64,000 nucleotides of DNA from Duganella sp. SG902 (GTDB lineage: Bacteria; Pseudomonadota; Gammaproteobacteria; Burkholderiales; Burkholderiaceae_D): positions 20,255 through 84,254 of the forward strand of contig NZ_JABMJK010000021.1 in assembly GCF_013376005.1 (NCBI RefSeq), written 5' to 3'. Position 1 is the stretch's first letter; the number at the start of each line of letters is the position of its first letter. The notes below the pieces were generated by a model. That model was given only the letters and a program-made list of their open reading frames with translations. It was not told the DNA's origin and searched no databases. A program made the position numbers and the translations under genes. Shown here in pieces: positions 1 to 11,200 of the stretch.

Positions 1-269
1 TCTTCATCGAAAACTCGCGCGACGCCAAGTTCGCCGCCAAGCTGCCGTTGTGGTGGAAGTCGTCACTGTCCGAGGCCCGCAGCTTCGTGATCCTGCCGCT
101 GTCCGCCAACGGCCAGCCGGCCGGCTTCCTGTACGGCGACTGGGACGACTCCTTCCCGCCGATCTCGCTCAGCGCCACCGAGTTCGCGCTGCTGAACGAC
201 ATGCGGGCGATGGTGGTGCGCGCGGTGGAGCGCCGCCACGGCATCGCGCCGGAAGCCGTGACGCGTTAA
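1..269 (+). CDS. C-terminal end of a probable HDOD/GAF signalling protein (5' truncated)
   Basis: Only the last 88 residues are present; the reading frame is open from base 3 to a TAA at 267-269. The visible segment (PLWWKSSLSEARSFVILPLS, then GQPAGFLYGDWDD) looks like the end of a GAF-type sensor domain, which in betaproteobacteria often follows an HDOD domain. The HDOD part would lie outside the window, so the full architecture is inferred. Its stop codon overlaps the stop of the convergent MFS gene on a shared TTAA. Confidence 0.55.
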   Translation, partial: FIENSRDAKFAAKLPLWWKSSLSEARSFVILPLSANGQPAGFLYGDWDDSFPPISLSATEFALLNDMRAMVVRAVERRHGIAPEAVTR

Positions 270-1417
270 TGCCCGTCGCGCCGCTGCCAGCGGAACGACA
301 GCGCGGCGGCCAGCGCCGATAGCAGCACCAGCACCGACGCCACGTAGTACACCGACTCGGCGCCCGCCCTCTCCCACCACTGCGCCAGGAACAAGCCGCC
401 CAGCGAACCGCCTATGCCGTACGAGATGCTCATGTACAGCGCCTGCCCGCGCGCCTGCAGCGGCCCGGAGAACCAGCGCTGCAGCGACATCACCGACGAC
501 GAGTGATGCAGCGCGAAGGTGGCGGCGTGCATCAGCTGCGCCGCCACCAGCAGCCACAGGATGTGCGAGCCGAAGCCGATCATCAGGAAACGCAGCACCG
601 CGATCCCCAGCGCCAGGTACATCATGCGCATCGCGCCCCAGCGCCTGAACAAGGGCGCCTGGAAATAGAACAGCGCCACCTCGGCCAGCACACCCAGCGA
701 CCACATGGCGCCGATCACGGTCTTGCTGTAGCCATTGCGCTCCAGGTACAGCGAATAGAAGGTGTACAGCGAGGTATGCGCCGACACCATCAGCGCGGTG
801 GAGGCGAAGAAGGCGATCACCTCGCGCCTGCGCAGCAGCGACAACAGCGGCGGCGGCGGATTTTTATGCGCGCGGCGCGGCACGTCGCGCAGGCGGAACG
901 CCGCCGCGATGGTGGCCACCAGCAGCCCGGCCGCCACCCACGGCAGCGTGACGATGCCGTGGCGCTCGAGCGCCACCGAGGCCAGCGTCACCGAGACGAT
1001 AAAGCCGATCGAGCCCCACATGCGGATGCGGCCGTAATGGGTCAGGTCGCCCTTCATCTCGGACAGCATCAGCGCTTCGCAGATCGGCGCCTGCCCGCTG
1101 GTGAACAGGTTGAGGATCACCATCGCCAGCATGAAGTGGCCGAAGGTGCTGCCGAAGAAGAAGCCCGAGAACCCCACCAGCGCGGCGAAGCCGGCCAGGC
1201 GCAGCACCAGCACGCGGCGGTCGTAATGATCGGCGACGTAGCCCCAGACGTTGGGGCCGACGATGCGCAGCACCTGGATCATCGACATCAGCACGCCGAT
1301 CTGCGCCACCGTCATGCCCTTGTCGGCAAAGAACAGCGTGGCGTAGGTCGACCAGGTGCCGGCGTGTGCGTAGTAGCAGAAGAGGAATAAGGCGAAGCTG
1401 AAGGCTTGCGCGGGCAC
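266..1417 (-). CDS. MFS transporter, HcaT/LacY-like
   Basis: A 383-residue integral membrane protein with about 12 hydrophobic segments, a typical length for the major facilitator superfamily. The N-terminal helix (FALFLFCYYAHAGTWSTY), the loop VWGYVADHYDRR and the mid-protein basic loop RRAHKNPPPP fit the HcaT-like (phenylpropionate permease type) branch; the substrate cannot be told. The start is taken as the GTG at 1417, 5 bases after the aroC stop, because the frame further upstream only reads through aroC. That spacing suggests co-transcription with aroC. No strong Shine-Dalgarno is seen, so the start is uncertain by a few codons. Confidence 0.82.
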   Translation of the reverse strand: MPAQAFSFALFLFCYYAHAGTWSTYATLFFADKGMTVAQIGVLMSMIQVLRIVGPNVWGYVADHYDRRVLVLRLAGFAALVGFSGFFFGSTFGHFMLAMVILNLFTSGQAPICEALMLSEMKGDLTHYGRIRMWGSIGFIVSVTLASVALERHGIVTLPWVAAGLLVATIAAAFRLRDVPRRAHKNPPPPLLSLLRRREVIAFFASTALMVSAHTSLYTFYSLYLERNGYSKTVIGAMWSLGVLAEVALFYFQAPLFRRWGAMRMMYLALGIAVLRFLMIGFGSHILWLLVAAQLMHAATFALHHSSSVMSLQRWFSGPLQARGQALYMSISYGIGGSLGGLFLAQWWERAGAESVYYVASVLVLLSALAAALSFRWQRRDGH

Positions 1418-1422
1418 CGCGC

Positions 1423-2541
1423 TTAAACGCCGCCGGCGCCGGCCGGGGGCGCGATGTTCGGCGTCGCCACGCGCACGTCGCCGCACTGCGCGCGGTGCAT
1501 CAGCGCGTGATCGATCAGCACCAGGGCCAGCATCGCTTCCGCGATCGGCGTGGCGCGGATGCCGACGCACGGGTCGTGGCGGCCGAAGGTTTCCACCATC
1601 ACCGGGTTGCCGTCCTTGTCGATCGACTGGCGCGGCGTGCGGATCGAGGAGGTCGGCTTGATGGCGATCGACACCGTGATGTCCTGGCCGGTCGACAGGC
1701 CGCCCAGCACGCCGCCGGCGTTGTTGCCGACGAAGCCCTGCGGGGTCAGCGGATCGCCGTGCTCGGTGCCCTTCTGCGCCACCGACTTGAAGCCGGCGCC
1801 GATTTCGACGCCCTTGACGGCGTTGATGCCCATCATGGCGTAGGCGATGTCGGCGTCCAGCTTGTCGTAGATTGGCTGGCCGAGGCCGACCGGGATGTTC
1901 TGCGCCACCACGTCGATGCGGGCGCCGATCGAGTCGCCGGCCTTGCGCAGCTCGTCCATATAGCTTTCCATGCCGGCGATCACGGCGGCGTCGCCGGTGG
2001 CGGCGAAGAACGGGTTGTCCGGCACGTGCTTCCAGTCCTGGAACGGCACCACGATGTCGCCCAGCTGGCTCATGCAGCCCTTGAACACGGTGCCGTACTG
2101 CTGGTGCAACCACTTCTTGGCGATGGCCGCCGCGCCCACCACGGGCGCCGTCAGGCGCGCCGAGGAGCGGCCGCCGCCGCGCGGATCGCGGACGCCGTAT
2201 TTATGCCAATAGGTGTAGTCTGCATGACCGGGACGGAAGGTTTCAGCGATGTTGCCGTAGTCCTTGCTGCGCTGGTCCTCGTTGCGGATCAGCAGCGCGA
2301 TCGGCGTGCCGGTGGTCACGCCCTGATACACGCCCGACAGGATTTCCACCGTATCCGATTCCTGGCGCTGGGTCACGTGGCGCGACGTGCCCGGCTTGCG
2401 GCGGTCCAGCTCCGGCTGGATGTCCGCTTCCGACAACGGCAATCCCGGTGGGCAGCCATCGATCACACAACCAATCGCGGGACCGTGCGACTCACCAAAG
2501 GTGGTTACAGAAAACAATTTGCCAAAAGTATTACCGGACAT
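1423..2541 (-). CDS. aroC: Chorismate synthase
   Basis: A 372-residue enzyme that converts 5-enolpyruvylshikimate-3-phosphate to chorismate, the last step of the shikimate pathway, using reduced FMN. Family signatures are plain: GNTFGKLFSVTTFGESHGPA at the N-terminus, RPGHADYTY, GGGRSSARLTA and the C-terminal RHDPCVG. Length is normal (E. coli 361). The ATG at 2541 begins MSGNTFG, the conserved family start; codons further upstream are not conserved. It probably heads a two-gene unit with the MFS gene 5 bases downstream. Confidence 0.97.
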   Translation of the reverse strand: MSGNTFGKLFSVTTFGESHGPAIGCVIDGCPPGLPLSEADIQPELDRRKPGTSRHVTQRQESDTVEILSGVYQGVTTGTPIALLIRNEDQRSKDYGNIAETFRPGHADYTYWHKYGVRDPRGGGRSSARLTAPVVGAAAIAKKWLHQQYGTVFKGCMSQLGDIVVPFQDWKHVPDNPFFAATGDAAVIAGMESYMDELRKAGDSIGARIDVVAQNIPVGLGQPIYDKLDADIAYAMMGINAVKGVEIGAGFKSVAQKGTEHGDPLTPQGFVGNNAGGVLGGLSTGQDITVSIAIKPTSSIRTPRQSIDKDGNPVMVETFGRHDPCVGIRATPIAEAMLALVLIDHALMHRAQCGDVRVATPNIAPPAGAGGV

Positions 2542-2803
2542 AGGAAAAGAATCTTCGGGAAAAAGTGGAAAGTTCCTTATTCTACCAGCCGGCGCCCCCC
2601 GCCGTCCCGCCCGCAAAATAATTTCCACACAGCAAGTTCAGCTTGGTAAAATATCATTCTTTTGATACAAGTATGCTGCAACTTATCCATCGACTTGCAC
2701 ACTGGACACAAGTTGGGCGCAAAGCCGTGGAAAACTGCATTCTTTTTGACAATCCGCTATATACTTGAACGCAAGAACACCGAGTACTCTGGAGAAGCTA
2801 CAC

Positions 2804-5065
2804 ATGCCCCCACCGGTCACACCCCTTGAGCAGTCCAAGGATGATCAAGACGATTTGGTATTCTTAGAAGAGCATCCGGCTGCGCCCGCATCGACGGGCG
2901 CCCGCAATGTGTGGCGGGTCATGATCATCGACGACGACGAGGACGTCCACTCGACCACCACCTTTGCGCTCGGCAACCTGGACATGCAACATCGCCCGCT
3001 CGAATTCGTGCACGCGTATTCGGCCGGACAGGCGCGCGAGTTGCTCAAGCACGAAAGCGAGATCGCCGTCATCCTGCTGGACGTGGTGATGGAGCAGGAC
3101 GACGCCGGCCTGCACCTGGTGCGCTACATCCGCGAGACGCTCAAGCTGCACGACGTGCGCATCATCCTGCGCACCGGCCAGCCCGGCTACGCGCCCGAGA
3201 TCGACGCCATCCGCGATTTCGACATCAACGACTACAAGACCAAGTCCGAGCTGACCCGCATCAAGCTGTTCACCACGGTGACGGCGGCGATCCGCTCCTA
3301 CGAGCAGATCCGCAAGATCAACGACAGCCGCCGCGGCCTGAACCAGATCGTCCACGCCAGCACCGAGCTGATGACCCTGCACGGCGTGCAAAACTTCGCG
3401 GCCGGCGTGCTGGCGCAGATCGGCCACCTGCTGGGCCAGGACGCCAACGGCGTGCTGTGCGTGCAGGAATGCCCGGACAGCGGCTGCCACGAGCTGATGG
3501 TGATGGCCACCGCCGGCAGCTACCGCCACCTCGACAACATCACCCTGACCGTGCGCGAGGACCAGCGCATCCACGACGCGCTGGAGGCGGCGCTGGCGCA
3601 GCGCCGCAACCTCTACGGCCCGGACTTCGTCACGCTCTACTTCGCCGGCAAGGCCAGCCGCGACTTCGTCGCCTTCCTGGAGGTGAAGCGCGCGCCGACC
3701 GAGATCGACGAGCGCCTGCTGGAAGTGTTCTGCAGCAACGTCGCGGTCGGGCTGGACAACGTCGAGCTGGTGACCCACCTGCACAACGCGGCCTTCTACG
3801 ACCAGCTGTCCAAGCTACCCAACCGCACGCGGCTGGTGGAAATCCTCGACGCCGCCCTCGCCGGTCCGGCGCGCGAGGACGCCACCCTGTCGCTGGTCGA
3901 CCTCGACCACTTCGCCGAGACCAACGACGCGCTCGGCCACCAGTTCGGCGACATGCTGCTGGTGGCGGTGGCCGGCCGCCTGCAAACCGAGCTGGGCGGG
4001 CAACTGACCGTGGCGCGCATCGGCGGCGACATTTTCTGCGTGCTGGGCGATTCGGCGCAGGTCAACCCGGGCAACATCCTGGCGCTGTTCCAGCGCCCGT
4101 TCAGCATCGACGGCCAGGACGTGCAGCTGTCCGCCACGCTGGGCCTGGTGCGCCTGAACGAGCACGAGGGCAGCGGCGCCGACGCGCTGAAGGACGCCGA
4201 CATCGCGCTGAAACGCGCCAAGTCGCAGCAGCGCGCCGGCCACTTCTACTTCTCGCGCTCGATGGGGGTGGAAATCCGCGAACGGGTGCGCATGATGCAC
4301 GCGCTGCGCACCGCGTTCGGCCAGAATCAGCTGTTCGTGGTGTACCAGCCGCAGATCGACCTCAACACCCGCCGCCCGGTCGGCGCCGAGGCGCTGCTGC
4401 GCTGGCAGACGCCGGACGGCAAGTTCATCTCGCCGGACCGCTTCATCCCGATCGCCGAGTATTCCGGCCTGATCATCGAGCTGGGCGAGTGGGTGATGCG
4501 CACCGCCTGCCGCGAGCTGGTCGACCTGCGCGCGGCCGGCCACCATGATTTCATGATGTCGATCAACGTTTCGCAGGTGCAGTTCCGCCACCCGCACTTC
4601 CTCGACATGCTGCGCAAGGCGCTGGAGGACACCGGCGCGCCGCCGCAGAACATCGAGCTGGAAATCACCGAATCGATGGCCATGGAAGAGCCGGACCTGC
4701 TGATCAAGATGCTGGGCCAGATCAAGCAGACCGGCGTCAGCATCGCCATCGACGACTTCGGCACCGGCTTCTCCTCGCTGTCCTACCTGCAGCGCCTGCA
4801 GATCGACCGGCTGAAGATCGACCGCGCCTTCGTCACCGAAATCACCGGCTCGGCGCGCGGCAGCAGCATCGCCGAGATGGTGATCCAGCTGGGCCGCAAC
4901 CTCGGCCTGGCGGTGATCGCCGAGGGTGTGGAGGACGAGCGCCAGGCGCAAATCCTGCAATCGCTGGGCTGCCCGCTGGCCCAGGGTTTCCTGTTCGCCC
5001 GCCCGATGACCGCCAGCGCCCTCAACGGCTGGCTCAGCGACGACGCGCTGGAAGGCGCCGCATAA
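2804..5065 (+). CDS. Response regulator with DUF3369, degenerate GGDEF and EAL domains
   Basis: A 753-residue cytoplasmic signalling protein. Residues about 36-165 form a receiver domain with the acidic pocket IIDDDED (D43-D45) and likely phospho-acceptor D93 in VILLDVVM. A DUF3369 sensor-like segment follows (about 180-330), then a GGDEF domain (about 330-480) and an EAL domain (about 500-745). The GGDEF signature is GGDIF, so cyclase activity is doubtful. The EAL domain keeps EALLRW, NVSQVQF, ELEITES, IDDFGTGFSSLSYL and AEGVED, so it is probably an active c-di-GMP phosphodiesterase. The ATG at 2804 has GGAGAAG (2791-2797) 6 bases upstream; a TTG 13 codons earlier lacks one. A terminator follows at 5090. 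Confidence 0.92.
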   Translation: MPPPVTPLEQSKDDQDDLVFLEEHPAAPASTGARNVWRVMIIDDDEDVHSTTTFALGNLDMQHRPLEFVHAYSAGQARELLKHESEIAVILLDVVMEQDDAGLHLVRYIRETLKLHDVRIILRTGQPGYAPEIDAIRDFDINDYKTKSELTRIKLFTTVTAAIRSYEQIRKINDSRRGLNQIVHASTELMTLHGVQNFAAGVLAQIGHLLGQDANGVLCVQECPDSGCHELMVMATAGSYRHLDNITLTVREDQRIHDALEAALAQRRNLYGPDFVTLYFAGKASRDFVAFLEVKRAPTEIDERLLEVFCSNVAVGLDNVELVTHLHNAAFYDQLSKLPNRTRLVEILDAALAGPAREDATLSLVDLDHFAETNDALGHQFGDMLLVAVAGRLQTELGGQLTVARIGGDIFCVLGDSAQVNPGNILALFQRPFSIDGQDVQLSATLGLVRLNEHEGSGADALKDADIALKRAKSQQRAGHFYFSRSMGVEIRERVRMMHALRTAFGQNQLFVVYQPQIDLNTRRPVGAEALLRWQTPDGKFISPDRFIPIAEYSGLIIELGEWVMRTACRELVDLRAAGHHDFMMSINVSQVQFRHPHFLDMLRKALEDTGAPPQNIELEITESMAMEEPDLLIKMLGQIKQTGVSIAIDDFGTGFSSLSYLQRLQIDRLKIDRAFVTEITGSARGSSIAEMVIQLGRNLGLAVIAEGVEDERQAQILQSLGCPLAQGFLFARPMTASALNGWLSDDALEGAA

Positions 5066-5089
5066 CCGCCCCCACCCATCCCGAATGTA

Positions 5090-5112
5090 AAGGCCGCGCA
5101 CGTCGCGGCCTT
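5090..5112 (+). terminator. Rho-independent terminator after the GGDEF/EAL gene
   Basis: AAGGCCGCG (5090-5098) and CGCGGCCTT (5104-5112) form a perfect 9-bp stem with a 5-base loop, followed by GCTTTTGT. It separates the regulator gene from the giant RTX gene, which must have its own promoter in the AT-richer stretch 5113-5215. Confidence 0.8.
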
Positions 5113-5227
5113 GCTTTTGTAGAGTCTTTCCTCACATTTGTAACAGAAAGTGAGAAATTAATAGAATCATCACGCTTGTTGCATGGTATCCTCCGTCTGG
5201 TTTCATAAAGGTTAAGGGAAATACAAC

Positions 5228-8200
5228 GTGGGTATCTTTCAGGGAACAACCGGCAATGATGGTCTGGTGGGCAGTGGCAACAACGACACCCTGAAGGGGC
5301 TGGCTGGCAATGACACCCTCGACGGGGGCTCAGGCGCGGACCTGATCGACGGCGGAGATGGCGATGACGTGCTAAGCGACCAGGGCGGCGCCAATGTATT
5401 CCATGGCGGCGATGGCAACGACCGCCTGTACCACAGCGCCTACGAGGCCGACACCATGTTCGGCGACGCCGGCGACGACTTGTTCGTGTACAGCGTGGTC
5501 AGCACATACGAGGCGCAAGCCACCGGCGGCAGCGGCCGCGACACGTATCGCCCCGATAGCGGCGACAGCGGCCTGCCGAGCAACCTGAACGTGTTGGACT
5601 TCACGGTCGGCCCGAACGGCGATTTGATCGACCTGATGCCGCAACTGTCGCGCAGCACGATGTACGCGGACGGCAATCCGTTCAGCGCCGCCAACGGCTA
5701 TGTGCGCGTGATCCAGGATGGCGCCGACACCAAGATCCAGATGGACCGCGACGGTACCGCGACCAACGGCGGCTTCAGCACCGTGCTGACACTGAAGAAC
5801 GTCGATGCCAGCACCCTCACCGCCGATAATTTTGTCGGCGGCCTGAAACCCGACGGCACCCCGGTGATCGGCCTGGTGGCCAGCGCCACCACGCGCGAAC
5901 TGTTCGGCACCAGTTTCAACGATCAACTCAGTTCCGGGCCCGGCGCCCACTATCTGTATGGCTATGGCGGCGACGATCTGCTGCAAGCCGGCGCCGGCGA
6001 TGCGCAAGGTGGGGGCGACGGTCTCTACGGAGGCAGCGGCAACGACACCCTGAACGGTGGCGCGGCGGCCGACGTTCTGGACGGCGGCGCCGGCAACGAC
6101 AGCCTCGGCGGCGGCGATGGCAACGACCGGCTCAACGGCGGCGCTGGCAACGATACCCTGCAAGGCGGCGCCGGCAACGACACCCTGAGCGCCTCCGACG
6201 CCGGCCTCGACTCCCTCGATGGCGGCGACGGCGACGACACCTTTGTTTACAAAGGCAGCGGTGCGCCGGTCAGCATCGCCACCGGCGGCGGGGGGCGCGA
6301 TGTCTACCAGCCGAGCATGGAGAATTATTACTACGGCCTGGGCACGCTGAACATGAAGGTCACCGACTTCATGGCCGGCGCCGGCGGCGACCAAATCGAC
6401 CTCACCCAGATGTTGAGCAGTGGCACCAGCTACCAAGGCGGCAATCCCTTCAGCGCCGAGCTGGGCTACGCGCGCCTGCAACAAGTGGGCGCCGATACCG
6501 TGGTGCAGCTCAGCGCCAACAATATCGCCAGCGGCAGGGTTTTCTATTACACCGTGCTCACGCTCGCCAACGTCGACAAGGCCAGCCTGACCGCCGACAA
6601 CTTCGTGGGCGGCCTGAAGCCGGACGGTTCCGGCATCGTTGGCGTCAGTCTGAGCACCAGCGACACCCAGCACACGCTCGGGGGCGGCAACTTCGACGAC
6701 ACGCTGACCGCCATCAACGGCGCCAACGCGCTGTCCGGGCACGGCGGCAATGACGTGCTGCAAGGTGGCAGCGGCGACGACCAAGGCCATGGCGACACGC
6801 TCGACGGCGGTAGCGGCAACGACACCTTGCTGGGCGGTGGAGCCGACGACAGCCTGCGCGGCGGGGCCGGCAACGACCAGTTGGCCGGTGGCGTTGGCAA
6901 CGACACCCTGGACGGCAACGCCGGCAGCGACCTGCTGCAAGGCGGCGGCGGCGACGACGTGTTCTACGTTGACGCCAATGCCGGCGCCGATGCAGACACC
7001 CTGGACGGCGGCGACGGCGACGACCTGTTCGTCTACAACTATGGCGTGGCGGGGGCGGCACTCGCCACCGGCGGTGGCGGCGCCGATATTTACCAGCCGG
7101 TCGGACCAGGCTATATCTTGAACAGCACCTCTGGCAAAAAGGACACGCTGACCATCACCGACTTCACCGCCGGCGCCGGTGGCGACCAGATCGACTTGCT
7201 GCCGGCCCTGCGCATGATGACGGAGTACAGCGGAGGCAATCCCTTCGCCGGCGATAACGGCCACGCGCGGCTGACGCAAAGCGGCGCCGATACGCTGGTG
7301 CAGCTCAGCTACGCCGGCCATGGCAACGCGGCCATCCCCTTCCAGACCGTGCTGATCCTGAAGAACGTGCTGGCTGACAGCCTGACGGCCGACAACTTCG
7401 TGCATGGCATCGCGCCCGACGGCAGCGCCGTCAGCACCGCCCCGCAATATGCCGACCAGGCCGGTGTGACCATGGAGGGCGGCTATTTCAACGACACGCT
7501 GGTGGCGCTATCCGGCACCAACCAGCTGTCCGGCGGCGGCGGCGACGACTTGCTGCAGGGCGGCGCGGGCGACGCCGGCGGCGGCGACACGCTCGACGGT
7601 GGGTGGGGCAACGACACCCTGATCGGCGGCGCCGGCAACGACGTGCTGGCCGGGGGCCCCGGCCGCAACCTGCTGCAAGGCGGCGCCGGCAACGATACAT
7701 TATGGAGCGGCAATGGCACATCCGGCGAAACGCTCCAGGGTGGCGCGGGCGATGACTATTTCGAGCTAAGCTGGCATAGCGATGGCAACGTGAGCCGGGC
7801 ACAGGGCGATGACGGCAATGACAGCTTCCACATCCTCATCGACGGCAACACCGGCGCCGACGTACTCAGCGGCGGCGCCGGCCGCGACACTTATACCTTC
7901 GCCACCGGCCCCTACTGGTACAGCGGTAGCACCTACATCGAGATCGGCGACTTCCGCGCCGGCGACGGCGGCGACGTGCTCAACGTCATCGAGCTGATGG
8001 CCGCGGCAACCAGCTACGGCTACAATGGCGGCAACCCGCTCAATCCCGGGCTGGGCTACCTGCGGCTGGTGCAAAGCGGCGCCGACGTCAAGCTCGATTT
8101 CAATTTGTTTGGCGCCAACAACACCGCCTGGCAAACCGTGGCACTGCTGCGCAACGTCGCCCTGTCCGAGCTGACGACGCAGAATATGATCGGTGCCAAT

Positions 8201-11200
8201 CCCAAAGGTCCTATCGTGCCGGGCCTGGCGCTGGAAGGCACCGGCAACGGTGACGAGTCCCTCAGCGGCAGCTATTTCAACGACACCATACACGGCAATG
8301 GCGGACGTGATTACCTGTACGGTCAGGAAGGCGACGACCTGCTGGTGGCGGGCCCGGCCGGCGCCGCCGCCAACGGCAGCGCGCTGCACGGCGGCAGCGG
8401 CAATGACACCCTGGCGGGCGCCGACGGCGACGACTACCTGGACGGCGGCGCCGGCGATGACCAGCTGTCCGGCGGCGACGGCAATGACAGCTTTACCTTC
8501 GAAAGCGGCAACGATAGCGCGGACGGCGGCAACGGCGAGGATGGCTTCATCGTCGCCGGCGCGGGCAATGTCAGCATGCAAGGCGGCGCGGGGGATGACG
8601 CGCTGCTGGTGCTGGCCAACGGCGCGCTCAGCGGCAACGTGCGCTTCGACGGCGGCGCCGGCAACGATGACATCGGCATCCAGGGCGCCGACCTCGGCAA
8701 TGCTCGGCTCACCCTCAGCGGCGGCGCCGGCCGCGACAGCTACCGCATCGACAGCCTGTCGGCCAGCGCGAATGTCCACGTCACCGACTTTGCCGCCGGC
8801 GCCGGCGGCGACTGGCTGGCGCTGAACGGCGCGCTGGCACAGCTCAGCGCCGACGCCGCGGCGCGGCTCGACCCGATCAAGGCCGGCTACCTGAGGCTGG
8901 TGCAACAAGGCGCCAACGTGTTGATACAGCTCGACGCCGACGGCGCCGGCGCCGCCTATGCGCCACGCACCGTGCTGACGCTCGATAACGTCAAGCTTGG
9001 CGAGCTCGGCAGCGCCAACTTCGCCGGCAGCGCGCAGTATCTCGGCTGGGGCGGCAACCTGCAAGGCACGCTCGGCAACGACCTGCTTGAGGGCGACGCC
9101 CTCAACAACCGGCTGGAGGGCGGCAACGGCGACGACACCCTGTCCAGCGGCGGCGGCGACGATACCCTGATCGGCGGCGCCGGCGACGACCTTTACCTCG
9201 TCGACAGCGGTAGCGCCGTGACCACCGAACTGGCCAACGGCGGCATGGACACGGTCAAGACCGCGCAAGCCGCCTACACGCTGGGGGCCAATCTCGAAGC
9301 GCTGCAATATACCGGCGCCGGCGATTTCCAGGGTGTCGGCAACGCCAGTGGCAACCTGATCACCGGCGGCGCCGGCAACGACACGCTCGATGGCAACGGC
9401 GGCGGCGACATCCTCACTGGCCTGGACGGCGACGACACCTACGTCGTGCGCACCGCCACCGACCGCGTGGCGGAGGCGGCCGACGGCGGCTACGACATGG
9501 TCCAGGTCGCTTATGCCAGCGCGGCCTACACTCTGAGCGCCCACGTCGAAGCCGCGACATTGACCACGGCCGCCGGCGCCGGCGGCCTGACCGGCAACGA
9601 GCTGAACAACTACCTGAGCGGCAACGCCAGCGCCAACACGCTCAACGGCGGCTCCGGCAACGATACGCTGGACGGCGGCGCCGGCGCCGACAAGCTGGCG
9701 GGCGGCCAAGGCGACGACTTTTACCTCGTCGACAACGCTGGCGACGCGGTAGCAGAACTGGCTGCGGAAGGTCAGGACACGGTGGAAACCGCGCTGACCA
9801 GGTATGCGCTGACCGCCAACGTGGAGCAGCTGCGCTACACCGGCAGCGCCAACTTCACCGGCACCGGCAACGAGCTGGCCAACCGCATCAGCAGCGGCCT
9901 CGGCAACGACACCCTGCTCGGCGGCGCCGGCAACGACACCCTGTCCGGCGGCGGCGGCAAGGACTCGATCGATGGCGGCGATGGCGACGACACCCTGCTG
10001 CTGAGCGACCAGTTCGATCACTACACGCTCGCGCGCTCCAACGGCGTGGTGACGCTGACCAACAGCATCCTTGGCGAAAGCATCATCCTCAAGGGCATCG
10101 AAACCCTGGTGTTCACGGACGGTGCACGCACCATCGGCGAGCTGCTGCTCAACCAGTACAGCGACGGCGACGATTACCTGGCCGGCACCGGCGGCGACGA
10201 CAGCATCGACGGCCTGGCCGGCGCCGACACCATGAGCGGCGGCGCCGGCGATGACCGCTACGTGATCGACAACGCCAGGGACACCATCAAGGAACTGGCG
10301 GGCGAAGGCGCCGACACCGCCGAGCTGACCTTCAAGGCGGCCGCCACCTACACGCTGGACGCCAATGTCGAGAACGTCGAGATCAAGGCGGCCGCCTCGC
10401 TGGCGGTCAACGTCAACGGCAACGAGCTGGACAACAGCATCACCGGCAACGCCGCCGCCAACATCCTGAGCGGCGGCGCCGGCAACGACTATCTCGACGG
10501 CGGCGCCGGCGTGGACAAGCTGATCGGGGGCAGCGGCGACGACACCTACCGCGTCGACAACGCCGGCGACGTGGTCACCGAGGGCCTGAACGAGGGCGTG
10601 GACACGGTGCGCACCACCCTCTCCAGCTACACGCTGGCGGCCAATGTGGAAAACCTGGCCGGCCCCGGCAACGGCGTGCTGAACGGCACCGGCAACGCGC
10701 TGGACAACCAGATCGACGGCGGTCTCGGCAATGACACCCTGTCCGGCCTGGCCGGCAACGACACCCTGCGCGGCGGCGTCGGCGACGATGCGCTGCAGGG
10801 GGGAGATGGCGACGACCGGCTCGAAGGCGGCATCGGCGCCAACATCCTGGACGGCGGCGCCGGCGCCGACACGGCCGTGGCGCTGGACGACTTCAGCGCC
10901 TACACCGTCAAGCGCCCCAACGCCATCGACACCGTGCTGACCCACAACAGCAGCGGCGAAGCGCTTACCCTGCGCAATGTCGAGTACGTGATCTTCAACG
11001 GCACGCTGAGGGCCATCCGCGACGTGCAGCTCGGCATCCGCAGCGCCGGCAACGACTACATCCGCGGCACCGACGGCGGCGACACGCTGGACGGCGGCGC
11101 GGCCGGCGCCGACACCATGGCTGGCGGCGCCGGCAACGATACCTACCAGATCGACGACGCCGGCGACACCATCGTCGAAACCGCCGACGGCGGCAACGAC

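Noticed and set aside
2741..2763. Sigma-70 promoter TTGACA before the GGDEF/EAL gene
   Set aside because: TTGACA is present, but TATATA is only 6 bases downstream and nothing like a -10 box sits at 16-18 bases.
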